From an uncultured Ulvibacter sp. (lineage in GTDB: Bacteria; Bacteroidota; Bacteroidia; Flavobacteriales; Flavobacteriaceae), in contig CALKCP010000007.1 of the NCBI GenBank assembly GCA_938083445.1, positions 1 through 64,000 of the forward strand: a DNA stretch of 64,000 nucleotides. Reading direction: 5' to 3'. Positions 48,490 through 56,100 of the stretch are shown here, piece after piece. A program made the translations under genes and the position numbers. The first letter of the stretch is position 1, and every line of letters begins with the position of its first letter. The notes beneath the pieces are model-generated. The model saw only the letters and a program-made list of their open reading frames with translations, was not told the DNA's origin and ran no database searches.

Positions 48490-49101
48490 TTATTTTCCCT
48501 TCAGGTCAATACGGTCGCTTTGCAGTTCTACGATCACTTCATTTTTACGATTAAAAACTTCGTAGGGTGCATTATAACCAAAAAAGTAAAATTGGTTTGT
48601 ATAGGCTATTCCCTCTGCATCTAAAGCCAATTTCAGCTTTTGTTTGTAGGTCTCTATTTTGAGATCAGTAGCCCAACCGCTAAAATGTATCGCTGCAACC
48701 GTTTTAGCGGGTTCTTCTCTAAAGCTTATTCCCGATTGATTTGGTTGAGGAAGTGTTTCTTTATTAAATTTCTTTGGAACCATAAACATCATCGTTATGG
48801 AGTCTTCCAGAGACATCGCTACTGGGGAAGTCATCGCAATTTTTTCGTTCCTTTCATTATCGCCAAAAATATATCCAGCTAGCTTAGAGAAGCCATTACT
48901 TGATGCATCCTTAAATGTATTTGTAGCGAGTTGAACCGAAGTAAATAAAGTAGCTTGATACTGTCGGGTTTCAAAAGTGTCGTATTTTTTATTGACAACA
49001 TAAGGGTAGGTTTCAATGTTCCTTTGTCCCTTCAGCGCAAAAAGTTGGATACATACAAAAGCGATGAGGACGGCGCCAAGTATAATTATTACTATTTTCA
49101 T
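48490..49101 (-). CDS. SOUL family haem-binding protein
   Basis: A 203-residue protein starting at the ATG at 49101; the longer frame to 49182 adds an unlikely stretch. An N-terminal membrane anchor (about 1-20) precedes the SOUL/HBP fold: YPYVVNKKYDTFETRQY, LAGYIFGDNERNEKIAMTSP, and the C-terminal FFGYNAPYEVFNRKNEVIVEL. Members bind haem or tetrapyrroles. It lies downstream of the LipL32-like gene, from which it is separated by a terminator. Confidence 0.9.
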   Translation of the reverse strand: MKIVIIILGAVLIAFVCIQLFALKGQRNIETYPYVVNKKYDTFETRQYQATLFTSVQLATNTFKDASSNGFSKLAGYIFGDNERNEKIAMTSPVAMSLEDSITMMFMVPKKFNKETLPQPNQSGISFREEPAKTVAAIHFSGWATDLKIETYKQKLKLALDAEGIAYTNQFYFFGYNAPYEVFNRKNEVIVELQSDRIDLKGK

Positions 49102-49160
49102 TAATTCTGTTTCATTTATTTGACAATAGGAAGTAAGGAACGATAGGACGTAATTAGTTA

Positions 49161-49194
49161 AAAAAAAACCAAGTGTATTCAACTTGGTTTTTTT
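49161..49194 (-). terminator. Rho-independent terminator after the LipL32-like gene
   Basis: The minus strand reads an ACCAAGT-type stem (AACCAAGT with ACTTGGTT, extended by A/T pairs) and a seven-base loop, followed by a run of eight T, 24 bases past the stop of the gene at 49218-49901. The A tract on the other side makes it potentially bidirectional. Confidence 0.85.
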
Positions 49195-49217
49195 AATCTA
49201 ATAATGGAGTTTTATTT

Positions 49218-49901
49218 TTATTCCATTTGCTCTAATAAGCCATCGATAGTATTTGACATTACGACACCGGGTAATTTTACTGGAGAGCCCACTTGAGCAA
49301 GGAACGTTCCATTCACTTCGCCTTTTTTATAAGACGTAAATCCAATTCTGTATAAGCCTACAGTCAATGCTTTTAATGGATCATTCACTTCGCTTTGGTA
49401 ACGTAAAAGGGAGTTGTATTTTCTTCCACTAGGTTGTTTTGGCATTTCACCACTATCATCATTTCTTGCAAGCGTTGTCCAGGTCGCATCTGATGAACCA
49501 GCAATGCCCTCTTTTGTGAATACGCTCGATCTTTCTAAGGTAATGTAAGTGTCAAAAAACTCTTTAGAGTCTTTGTTTTCTTCATATCCAGCTCCCATAA
49601 TTGGGTTTTTAGTTTTTGAATCTCCTGCAGGAGACATCATTCTTAAACCTATTTCAGGAGCTATGGCAGGAATCCATAAGTATATATAGTAAAATTTCTT
49701 TCCATCTTTCACTTCATTTTCGGTACCGGGAGAGGCATGCCCTAAATAACTAATAACGTCTAAATAAGGTACTTTCTTTTTCACTGGACCTGCTTTTATT
49801 TCAATTGAACTGCCAAAACTTTTTAACTTTTGAGCGTTTACGGCTCCTGTTGAAATTAAGAAAATCGTTAGTAAACCTAAATTTGTAATTGTTTTTAACA
49901 T
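49218..49901 (-). CDS. LipL32-family secreted protein without lipobox
   Basis: A 227-residue exported protein with a signal peptide ending AVNAQ. The rest matches the major Leptospira surface lipoprotein LipL32 at several characteristic places (from memory): YIYLWIPAIAPEIGLRMMSP, FDTYITLERSS, KYNSLLR, and GLYRIGFTSYKKGEVNGTF. Two differences stand out: there is no cysteine, so it cannot be lipidated, and the acidic Asp-run calcium loop is reduced to NDDSGE. Function in Bacteroidota is unknown; calcium or matrix binding as in Leptospira should not be assumed. Confidence 0.82.
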   Translation of the reverse strand: MLKTITNLGLLTIFLISTGAVNAQKLKSFGSSIEIKAGPVKKKVPYLDVISYLGHASPGTENEVKDGKKFYYIYLWIPAIAPEIGLRMMSPAGDSKTKNPIMGAGYEENKDSKEFFDTYITLERSSVFTKEGIAGSSDATWTTLARNDDSGEMPKQPSGRKYNSLLRYQSEVNDPLKALTVGLYRIGFTSYKKGEVNGTFLAQVGSPVKLPGVVMSNTIDGLLEQME

Positions 49902-49987
49902 ATTGTTTGTTTTTTTGATATTAGTAAAGTTAGTGTTTTTTTTTTCTTAATGATAGAATATTCGTTTTTCTAGATAGTAAAAGCTTC

Positions 49988-50065
49988 TTAGTACCGAGTT
50001 CTATCGGCAGCATATTTCCCTGCTCCAGTGAGAGCAACAATAACAAAGACAGCAGTCAAAACCTT
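49988..50065 (-). pseudogene. Remnant of a second DoxX-family gene (C-terminal 25 codons)
   Basis: Immediately after the stop of the IMPase-family gene, in the same frame, 25 codons encode a DoxX-type C-terminus ending ALTGAGKYAADRTRY and a stop. The intact DoxX gene at 52386-52763 ends ALTGAGKYAVDRNRH, so the likeness is clear. No start codon or N-terminal part remains; the rest must have been lost by deletion up to the IMPase gene. Confidence 0.75.
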
Positions 50066-50893
50066 TTATTGAGAGATTAAATTCGCATAAAAGATGCCTT
50101 CTTGATACATGAAAGTACTTTCTTTTCGGTTTAAGTTCAATTTTCCTCCCTCAAAATTCGTTGCTGGCAACCCTAGTTCATGATACATACATGCTGTAGC
50201 AGCAAAGTCCCAGATACTGCCGCCACCGCTCTCTTTCTTCGGGAGTTTTAGCATGCATGCTGGACCATTTTCCAATACATGGATGCCGTTTAATACGGAG
50301 CCCGCTCCAGCAATTTCTTTTACCACATCCAAGCCTAGCCTCTCTGCATTTTCGTTCAAAACATTTTCTATTGTGTCTGCGCCGGGTGTATCCTTCAGCT
50401 TTCGGTCTGTGACATAAGTTAAATGCTTCGTTCTATGCTTAATTTTCCAAGAGACCCCATTTTTATAAGCACCATTGCCCTTGATAGCATGATACAAAGC
50501 ATTCGTGCTGGGGTCAAAAACCACACCAATATGAGGGGTCCCGTCTTTTGCTATCAATGCAATTGAAACAGAAAATCCTGGTTGCCTATTGATAAAAGCG
50601 AGCGTTCCGTCCATCGGGTCAATACACCAAAAAAAATCTTTTTCGAATCGACTTCCATCATCTTCGGTTTCTTCTGTTAAAAGCCCTATGTCAAAAGCCT
50701 TACAGCTAGGAAGGAGATGAGAGATAATTACCTCTTCACAGGCTCTGTCAACAGCCGTAACTACCTGCGTGGCATAGCTTGTGCCTTCCGCCTTGGTCTC
50801 CACCAAAATGTCGTCGTTCATAAACTTCTGAATAACTTTTCCTGCCAATAAGGCCGCCTCGATTGCTATCCTGTTTAGGTGATGTAGATCCAT
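50066..50893 (-). CDS. Inositol monophosphatase/CysQ family phosphatase
   Basis: A 275-residue lithium-sensitive-type phosphatase. Metal-binding motifs are complete: LLTEETED (E74, E75), CIDPMDGT (D92, D95, with T97) and SIWDFAATA near 225. Family members hydrolyse inositol phosphates, 3'-phosphoadenosine-5'-phosphate or other sugar phosphates. It begins two bases after the phosphotransferase gene, so the two form an operon; a sugar or inositol phosphate substrate is possible but not shown. In-frame after its stop lies a DoxX remnant. Confidence 0.88.
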   Translation of the reverse strand: MDLHHLNRIAIEAALLAGKVIQKFMNDDILVETKAEGTSYATQVVTAVDRACEEVIISHLLPSCKAFDIGLLTEETEDDGSRFEKDFFWCIDPMDGTLAFINRQPGFSVSIALIAKDGTPHIGVVFDPSTNALYHAIKGNGAYKNGVSWKIKHRTKHLTYVTDRKLKDTPGADTIENVLNENAERLGLDVVKEIAGAGSVLNGIHVLENGPACMLKLPKKESGGGSIWDFAATACMYHELGLPATNFEGGKLNLNRKESTFMYQEGIFYANLISQ

Positions 50894-50895
50894 TT

Positions 50896-51843
50896 CTATA
50901 AACTATTGATTGCTTGAGCTGTTACACGTTCACTATAACTATTAATTTTCCAGTGGCCGGGACTCCATCCTTTTAGAAAGCGATGAAAGTCGGCCCATGC
51001 GAATCGATATAAAGAACGCCATTCCGTTTCTAACGCTTCATTTCTTTCCTCAAACTCATTCTGTAAATGGTTAAAATAGGTGTCTAATATTTGGGCCTCT
51101 AAACGTTCGCAAGCACTTTGATTTAGGCAGCTACCAATAAAATAGGCCACATCTTTCATTCCACATCCGCCACCAACATACTGAAAATCTAGCCCAGCAA
51201 CAGCACCCTCTTTGGAAAAACAGAAATTTGCCAATTTGGCATCTCCGTGAACAAATGTTTTGTGCCTACATTCGCTCAACTTTTTATCAAGTAGAGGAGC
51301 TGCTTCTTTCAAATTTTGATCCTCTAATACTTCCAATTCTTGAGGTCTGGTCTCCAAATGCCAATACGTACCTACTTCCCAAAGCCCGTTAGGCACTTTT
51401 CCCAGATAACTTGCGTGAAATTTCGCCAACCATAACAAGCACTCATCTATATCTTCCCATGAAACTTCCTCCTTACGCAAGGGATAGCCGGCACTGTCTA
51501 AATCTTCTAGCAGCATAAGAACCTCATGATTATAACTTTCAATAGTGATACATTGCGGCAGTCGTGCTGCACTGATTGTGCTATAGGTGTTATACCAAGC
51601 AGCTTCTACTTTGTAAGACTTTAATTTTCTTTCATGACCCGAATTAGTGTCCCATCCTTGGGGATGCTTTTTGTGTATTGGCAACTGAACGTGTTTTACT
51701 ATGACACTTTCTACAGCTGCGTTCTCCAAACCGACTCGTATAATCCTCCCGTAACCGCTCCACAACTCCTGTATCACTTCTTTTTCCGTCAAAGAAGAGG
51801 CACCCGTTTTCTGTAAGACAATAGATTTAAAGTGTTCGTTCAT
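50896..51843 (-). CDS. Phosphotransferase of the choline/aminoglycoside kinase superfamily
   Basis: A 315-residue kinase-like protein. The catalytic loop HGDAKLANF (HGDxxxxN type) and the metal-binding aspartate in [15 protein letters not shown] are visible; the latter replaces the usual DFE. The N-terminal lobe has the [11 protein letters not shown] stretch typical of the ecdysteroid-kinase-like group. It should phosphorylate a small alcohol. It is transcribed with the IMPase-family gene two bases downstream. Substrate unknown. Confidence 0.82.
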   Translation of the reverse strand: MNEHFKSIVLQKTGASSLTEKEVIQELWSGYGRIIRVGLENAAVESVIVKHVQLPIHKKHPQGWDTNSGHERKLKSYKVEAAWYNTYSTISAARLPQCITIESYNHEVLMLLEDLDSAGYPLRKEEVSWEDIDECLLWLAKFHASYLGKVPNGLWEVGTYWHLETRPQELEVLEDQNLKEAAPLLDKKLSECRHKTFVHGDAKLANFCFSKEGAVAGLDFQYVGGGCGMKDVAYFIGSCLNQSACERLEAQILDTYFNHLQNEFEERNEALETEWRSLYRFAWADFHRFLKGWSPGHWKINSYSERVTAQAINSL

Positions 51844-51966
51844 AAAATAGTAGGTGTAAAAAGATAGAACAGCGAGGCTTAATCAAAAGGATTCACATAT
51901 AAAAACACGACTTAATGTAACAACCTCTATAACAATTCTGTCTTAATCTATAAAGGCTTCTAACGT

Positions 51967-52338
51967 TTAGATAGTTTCTTCAATCGGATCCTGCCCATAT
52001 TGATTTTCACCTGCATTACCCTCTGTAACCAAGAGTATCAAAACCCAGAAGGGCCCTATAAATGGAATGAAGGCAACTAATAGCATCCAACCGCTTTTTC
52101 CAATATCGTGAAGCCGTCTCACTAAAACTGCGAGTCCAGGAATTAATAAGACCAAAACATAAAGGCCATATAGAGGTCCATAAGCGTAGTCGTCGATGGT
52201 GATTTCCAGAAAATTGTCTAGATACAAAGCGATTGTAGAGAAAGACAAATTAAACAGAACAAACATCCAATACTCTTTTCTTCTTGCCCTACCATTAAAG
52301 TCGGCATATTGTTGCAGCACTTTTAAATACCAATTCAT
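51967..52338 (-). CDS. DUF805 family membrane protein
   Basis: A 123-residue protein with four predicted membrane segments and the family signature ARRKEYWMFVLF near the N-terminus and LVRRLHDIGKSGWMLLVAFIPFIG in the middle (RRLHD is diagnostic). The role of DUF805 proteins is unknown. It lies 47 bases downstream of the DoxX gene and on the same strand. Confidence 0.9.
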   Translation of the reverse strand: MNWYLKVLQQYADFNGRARRKEYWMFVLFNLSFSTIALYLDNFLEITIDDYAYGPLYGLYVLVLLIPGLAVLVRRLHDIGKSGWMLLVAFIPFIGPFWVLILLVTEGNAGENQYGQDPIEETI

Positions 52339-52385
52339 ATTTTGCTCTTTGTTTTTTTATTTCTTCCTTTCACAAGGAATGTCTC

Positions 52386-52763
52386 TTAGTGCCTGTTTCT
52401 ATCTACAGCGTATTTCCCTGCTCCTGTTAATGCCATGATACTAAATGCAAAAAGATATAGTAAGGCCTTTTCTTTACTTCCAATAGGGTCTGATCCATGA
52501 ACTATGAAAGCAGCAACGGCCATTGTAATGGCGGGTGGAATAGCAGCCAAGCGTGTTTTGTAGCCAATAATGATTAGCAAAGGGCAAATTGCTTCGCCAA
52601 TTACAACTAATAGTAAGGATGGCAAAGCACCAATTCCCAGAGGATCGGAAAATTCAAAATTACCCTGCACTAGTTTCATTAATTTGGGAATTCCATGTGT
52701 TAGCATTAGTCCGCTGAAACCTAGTCTTGATAATAGTAATCCGATGTGATACGTTGAAGTCAT
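52386..52763 (-). CDS. DoxX family membrane protein
   Basis: A 125-residue protein with four membrane segments. The start at 52763 is preferred over 52790, since the former follows a TATATTTG box at 52795-52802 and matches the family N-terminus. LLLSRLGFSGLMLTHGIPK and GEAICPLLIIIGYKTRLAA are typical DoxX stretches. DoxX proteins are quinol oxidase subunits in some archaea; in bacteria the role is mostly unknown. A 25-codon tail of a second copy remains at 49988-50065. Confidence 0.88.
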   Translation of the reverse strand: MTSTYHIGLLLSRLGFSGLMLTHGIPKLMKLVQGNFEFSDPLGIGALPSLLLVVIGEAICPLLIIIGYKTRLAAIPPAITMAVAAFIVHGSDPIGSKEKALLYLFAFSIMALTGAGKYAVDRNRH

Positions 52764-52794
52764 ATGTTTTCTTTTTATATTTTTTACCAAAGAA

Positions 52795-52802
52795 CAAATA
52801 TA
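52795..52802 (-). promoter_or_regulatory. -7 box of the DoxX gene
   Basis: TATATTTG on the minus strand, 31 bases upstream of the DoxX ATG at 52763. No clear -33 TTG. Confidence 0.4.
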
Positions 52803-52933
52803 ATAAACTGATAATTTATTTCTATCGTAGTTTTATTTTCTCTAGGCCGCAATAGTTAAAATAGATTCATGCTCATTTCAAGTGCGAATTGGTATTAATT
52901 GTTCATATAAAAGTATACAATAATATTAAAACG

Positions 52934-52941
52934 TATTTTTG
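52934..52941 (+). promoter_or_regulatory. -7 box of the menA gene
   Basis: TATTTTTG on the plus strand, 19 bases upstream of the menA ATG. No -33 TTG at the usual spacing. Confidence 0.4.
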
Positions 52942-52960
52942 TTTTCACAATTTAATTTGA

Positions 52961-53863
52961 ATGATAAAACTAAAAGCTTGGGTTTCAGCGGCACGACTAA
53001 GAACGCTTCCCTTGTCAATTTCAGGAATTATTACAGCGGCGGCTGCGGCGGCACATATTGGTCAATATAGAAGCATAATTTTTTGGTTGGCAATAGCAAC
53101 AACTTTAGGGTTTCAGGTACTATCAAACTTTGCAAACGATTATGGCGATGGAGTAAAAGGAACAGATAATGACGATCGAGTTGGCCCTGCACGAGCGCTA
53201 CAAAGTGGTTTGCTCACGGAAAGAGAATTAAAAAGAGGCATGATCTTTACGGCGGTCATTACCCTACTTCTTGCCAGTATGCTCATTTTTGCTGCTTTCG
53301 GTAACAATAACTTCGTACTCTCTCTCTTGTTTTTCAATCTCGGAATCGCAGCAATTATTGCTGCAGTAAAATACACCGTTGGGAAATCTGCCTATGGGTA
53401 TCGTGCGATGGGAGACGTATTCGTTTTTATATTTTTTGGTTTGGTAGGGGTGCTAGGCTGTTATTTTCTGTTTACGGAAACAGTAACTGATTATATTCTT
53501 TTGCCGGCGATTACAATAGGACTCTTAAGTGTCGCGGTCCTCAATCTAAACAATATGAGAGATCGATTAACAGATGTAAAAGTAAACAAGAACACCTTGG
53601 CTGTTATTTTGGGCGAGTCAAAAGTAAAAAGCTACCACACGGCGCTAATCCTTGGCGGATTTACCTCCGCAGTTGTTTATTTCTTCCTCCAATCGAAAGG
53701 GCTTTATTCGTTTTTACCTCTCATCGCTTTTATTCCCTTATTTATGAATATCATAAAAGTATATAAAACAGATATTCCCAAAAATCTAGATCCGGAATTG
53801 AAAAAAGTAGCGCTGAGCACATTTTTGTTTTCGATATTATTTTTTATCACCACTTTTATTTAA
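52961..53863 (+). CDS. menA: 1,4-dihydroxy-2-naphthoate polyprenyltransferase
   Basis: A 300-residue UbiA-superfamily membrane enzyme that joins the naphthoate ring to the polyprenyl tail in menaquinone synthesis. Nine membrane segments are expected. The first aspartate-rich motif is NDYGDGVKGTDNDDRVGP near 63-80 and the second is NNMRDRLTDVKVNK near 195-208. SAARLRTLPLSISG is the typical start. First gene of a menaquinone cluster with menC and menE. Confidence 0.94.
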   Translation: MIKLKAWVSAARLRTLPLSISGIITAAAAAAHIGQYRSIIFWLAIATTLGFQVLSNFANDYGDGVKGTDNDDRVGPARALQSGLLTERELKRGMIFTAVITLLLASMLIFAAFGNNNFVLSLLFFNLGIAAIIAAVKYTVGKSAYGYRAMGDVFVFIFFGLVGVLGCYFLFTETVTDYILLPAITIGLLSVAVLNLNNMRDRLTDVKVNKNTLAVILGESKVKSYHTALILGGFTSAVVYFFLQSKGLYSFLPLIAFIPLFMNIIKVYKTDIPKNLDPELKKVALSTFLFSILFFITTFI

Positions 53864-53887
53864 TCACAGTTATCAAAATAGTACATT

Positions 53888-54028
53888 ATGAAAATCGCGT
53901 ACTTTCGTCATAATAGGTTTTCATTAGCGCATTTGGGTGCGCACATTCTTTTCAATATTTTTAAATTTGAAAACCCTTTGTATAAAAATTTGATGCTGCT
54001 TGAGATTTCAGAGTCAAAAGAACCTTAG
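53888..54028 (+). pseudogene. Possible N-terminal remnant of a UlaG-like metal-dependent hydrolase
   Basis: A 46-codon frame beginning MKIAYFRHNRFSLAHLG and continuing HILFN and ENPLYKN, which resembles the start of UPF0173/UlaG-like metallo-beta-lactamase-fold proteins (MKI-Y-G-H, HILVDPF, GNPLA). The zinc motif HxHxDH that should follow is absent, since the frame stops. I recall such hydrolase genes beside menA in related genomes. The match is short; it could also be a chance frame in the menA-menC gap. Confidence 0.3.
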
Positions 54029-54082
54029 ATTTTTTAGCTTCCTTTTACAGCGCCTTAACATCCATTAATCCAAGAATATAAT

Positions 54083-55135
54083 TTGAAAGCAACGTATAAA
54101 AAACACCTCCTAGAATTTAAAGTACCAAGTGGAACTTCCCGCGGTGTGCTGAGAACAAAGGAAACTTGGTTTTTAATACTCTCTGAAAAGAATAACCAAG
54201 GCATAGGCGAATGCGGTCTGTTAAGAGGTCTTAGTGTCGATGACCGTCCCGATTATGAAGAAAAATTACAATGGGTATGCACCAATATTGCCTTAGGAAA
54301 AGATGCGCTATACGAAGCGCTAATTGAGTTTCCTTCCATTCAATTTGGTGTTGAAATGGCCTTTAGGTCTTTAGCTTCCAATGATTCTTTTACTTTATTT
54401 CCTTCGGAATTTACTACTGGTAAAAAGGGCATTCCGATTAATGGACTCATTTGGATGGGGAGTAAGGCGTTTATGAAGGAGCAAATAGCTGAAAAAATAG
54501 ATCAGGGTTTCAGCTGTATCAAAATGAAAATAGGAGCGATTAACTTTATATCTGAAATTGATATTTTGCATGCCATAAGGCAAGAGTTTAGTGCTTCAGA
54601 AATAGAAATAAGAGTAGATGCAAATGGCGCTTTTAAAGCGTCCGAAGCATTAGAGAAATTAAAAAGACTATCCGATTACGGTATACATTCGATTGAGCAA
54701 CCCATTCAACAAGGGCAATGGCAAGAAATGGCTCGTTTGTGTGAAGATACGCCCCTAGATATAGCGCTGGACGAAGAGTTGATTGGTGTTTTTTCAGAAG
54801 AAAGAAAAAGAGCACTGCTTGAAACAATTAATCCACCCTATATTATCTTGAAACCAAGTTTTATTGGTGGATTTTCAGGAACCGACGCTTGGATTTCAAT
54901 CGCTGAACAAAAAGAAGTCGATTGGTGGGTTACTTCAGCCTTAGAAAGTAATATCGGATTAAATGCAATTTCTCAATATACCTTCACAAAAAACAGTAAA
55001 TTGCCTCAAGGTTTGGGTACGGGTAGTTTGTATACCAATAATATTCCTTCACCTCTTGAAATTTTTGAGGGTTCCATAAAATACAATGAAAAAAAGAAAT
55101 GGAATTTGGAACGTATTAATCAAAATATGCTGTAG
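54083..55135 (+). CDS. menC: o-Succinylbenzoate synthase, TTG start
   Basis: A 350-residue enolase-superfamily enzyme that dehydrates SHCHC to o-succinylbenzoate in menaquinone synthesis. Catalytic residues are visible: the KxK acid/base pair in CIKMKIG, metal ligands in RVDANGAF, IEQPI and LDEEL, and the second lysine in ILKPSFIGG. The start is TTG at 54083; the in-frame codons before it reach a stop, and no ATG is available. It is three bases upstream of the CPBP gene. Confidence 0.93.
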   Translation: MKATYKKHLLEFKVPSGTSRGVLRTKETWFLILSEKNNQGIGECGLLRGLSVDDRPDYEEKLQWVCTNIALGKDALYEALIEFPSIQFGVEMAFRSLASNDSFTLFPSEFTTGKKGIPINGLIWMGSKAFMKEQIAEKIDQGFSCIKMKIGAINFISEIDILHAIRQEFSASEIEIRVDANGAFKASEALEKLKRLSDYGIHSIEQPIQQGQWQEMARLCEDTPLDIALDEELIGVFSEERKRALLETINPPYIILKPSFIGGFSGTDAWISIAEQKEVDWWVTSALESNIGLNAISQYTFTKNSKLPQGLGTGSLYTNNIPSPLEIFEGSIKYNEKKKWNLERINQNML

Positions 55136-55138
55136 GTT

Positions 55139-56092
55139 ATGTTTATTGCACAAGTATTGAAGTACAAACACGAAGCGTGGCGCTATCTCATTGGCGGTTT
55201 TATTATATTTTCAGCCTCACAATTGGGGTCGCTTCCGTTTTTAGGAGCTGTGATGTTTAAGATTTTAAGTGAGGGTGGGAGTATTGCCGACTTGGAAGAT
55301 ACCTCCAAGCTTATGACGGTCTTGGATTCAAATGTAACGCTGTTCTTAATGCTTTTGAGTTTTGCCATTGGTCTGCTCGGAATTTATCTAGTGGTAAAGT
55401 ATCTTCACAACCAACCCATGCTGGCGGTAACTACGACCAGGAAAAAAATGGATTGGAGTAGGTTCTGGTTCGGTTTCTCTCTAATTGCTGTTACAACATT
55501 ATTTTTAACGGGTCTCGATTATTACAGCAATCCAGAGCACTTTGAAGTACAATTTAAGTTGGTACCCTTTCTAATTTTAGTTGCAATCGCTGTGGTAATG
55601 ATTCCTTTGCAGACAAGTTTTGAAGAGTATTTTTTTAGAGGGTATCTTATGCAAGGAATTGGAGCGATGGCTAGAAATAAATGGGTGCCTCTTTTAATAA
55701 CTTCCTTTGTTTTCGGAGGGCTTCACTTTTTTAATCCTGAGGTAGAAAAACTTGGCAGTGTTGTGATGATCTATTATATAGGAACTGGTTTGTTTCTTGG
55801 TGTCATTACCTTAATGGATGAAGGCTTGGAGTTGGCTCTTGGCTTTCATGCTGGTAACAATCTTATCGCAGCGATGCTAGTAACGGCAGATTGGACCGTA
55901 TTTCAAACGAATTCAATTTTAAAAGATGTTTCCGATCCTTCTGCTGGAATCGATATTATTGCCCCAGTGCTAATTATATACCCTATTTTTATAGCGATTA
56001 TGGCTTCTAAGTATAAATGGAAAGACTGGAGCAACAAGCTATTTGGAAGCATACAAGATCCTGCAATAGAAGCAGAAAAAATCAATTCATAA
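55139..56092 (+). CDS. CPBP family intramembrane glutamic protease
   Basis: A 317-residue membrane protein with about eight segments and the CPBP (Abi/Rce1) motifs: E162-E163-x-x-x-R167 in SFEEYFFRGYL, GGLHFF with the conserved histidine, and FHAGNN. Members are intramembrane proteases, in some bacteria linked to bacteriocin immunity or protein prenyl processing. It is inserted between menC (3-base gap) and menE, so it is co-expressed with menaquinone genes. A link to menaquinone is not known. Confidence 0.85.
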   Translation: MFIAQVLKYKHEAWRYLIGGFIIFSASQLGSLPFLGAVMFKILSEGGSIADLEDTSKLMTVLDSNVTLFLMLLSFAIGLLGIYLVVKYLHNQPMLAVTTTRKKMDWSRFWFGFSLIAVTTLFLTGLDYYSNPEHFEVQFKLVPFLILVAIAVVMIPLQTSFEEYFFRGYLMQGIGAMARNKWVPLLITSFVFGGLHFFNPEVEKLGSVVMIYYIGTGLFLGVITLMDEGLELALGFHAGNNLIAAMLVTADWTVFQTNSILKDVSDPSAGIDIIAPVLIIYPIFIAIMASKYKWKDWSNKLFGSIQDPAIEAEKINS

Positions 56093-56100
56093 AACGTAAT

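Noticed and set aside
56017-56100. Extended N-terminus for MenE overlapping the CPBP gene
   Set aside because: The added stretch is basic and unlike the family; the TTG at 56101 fits better.
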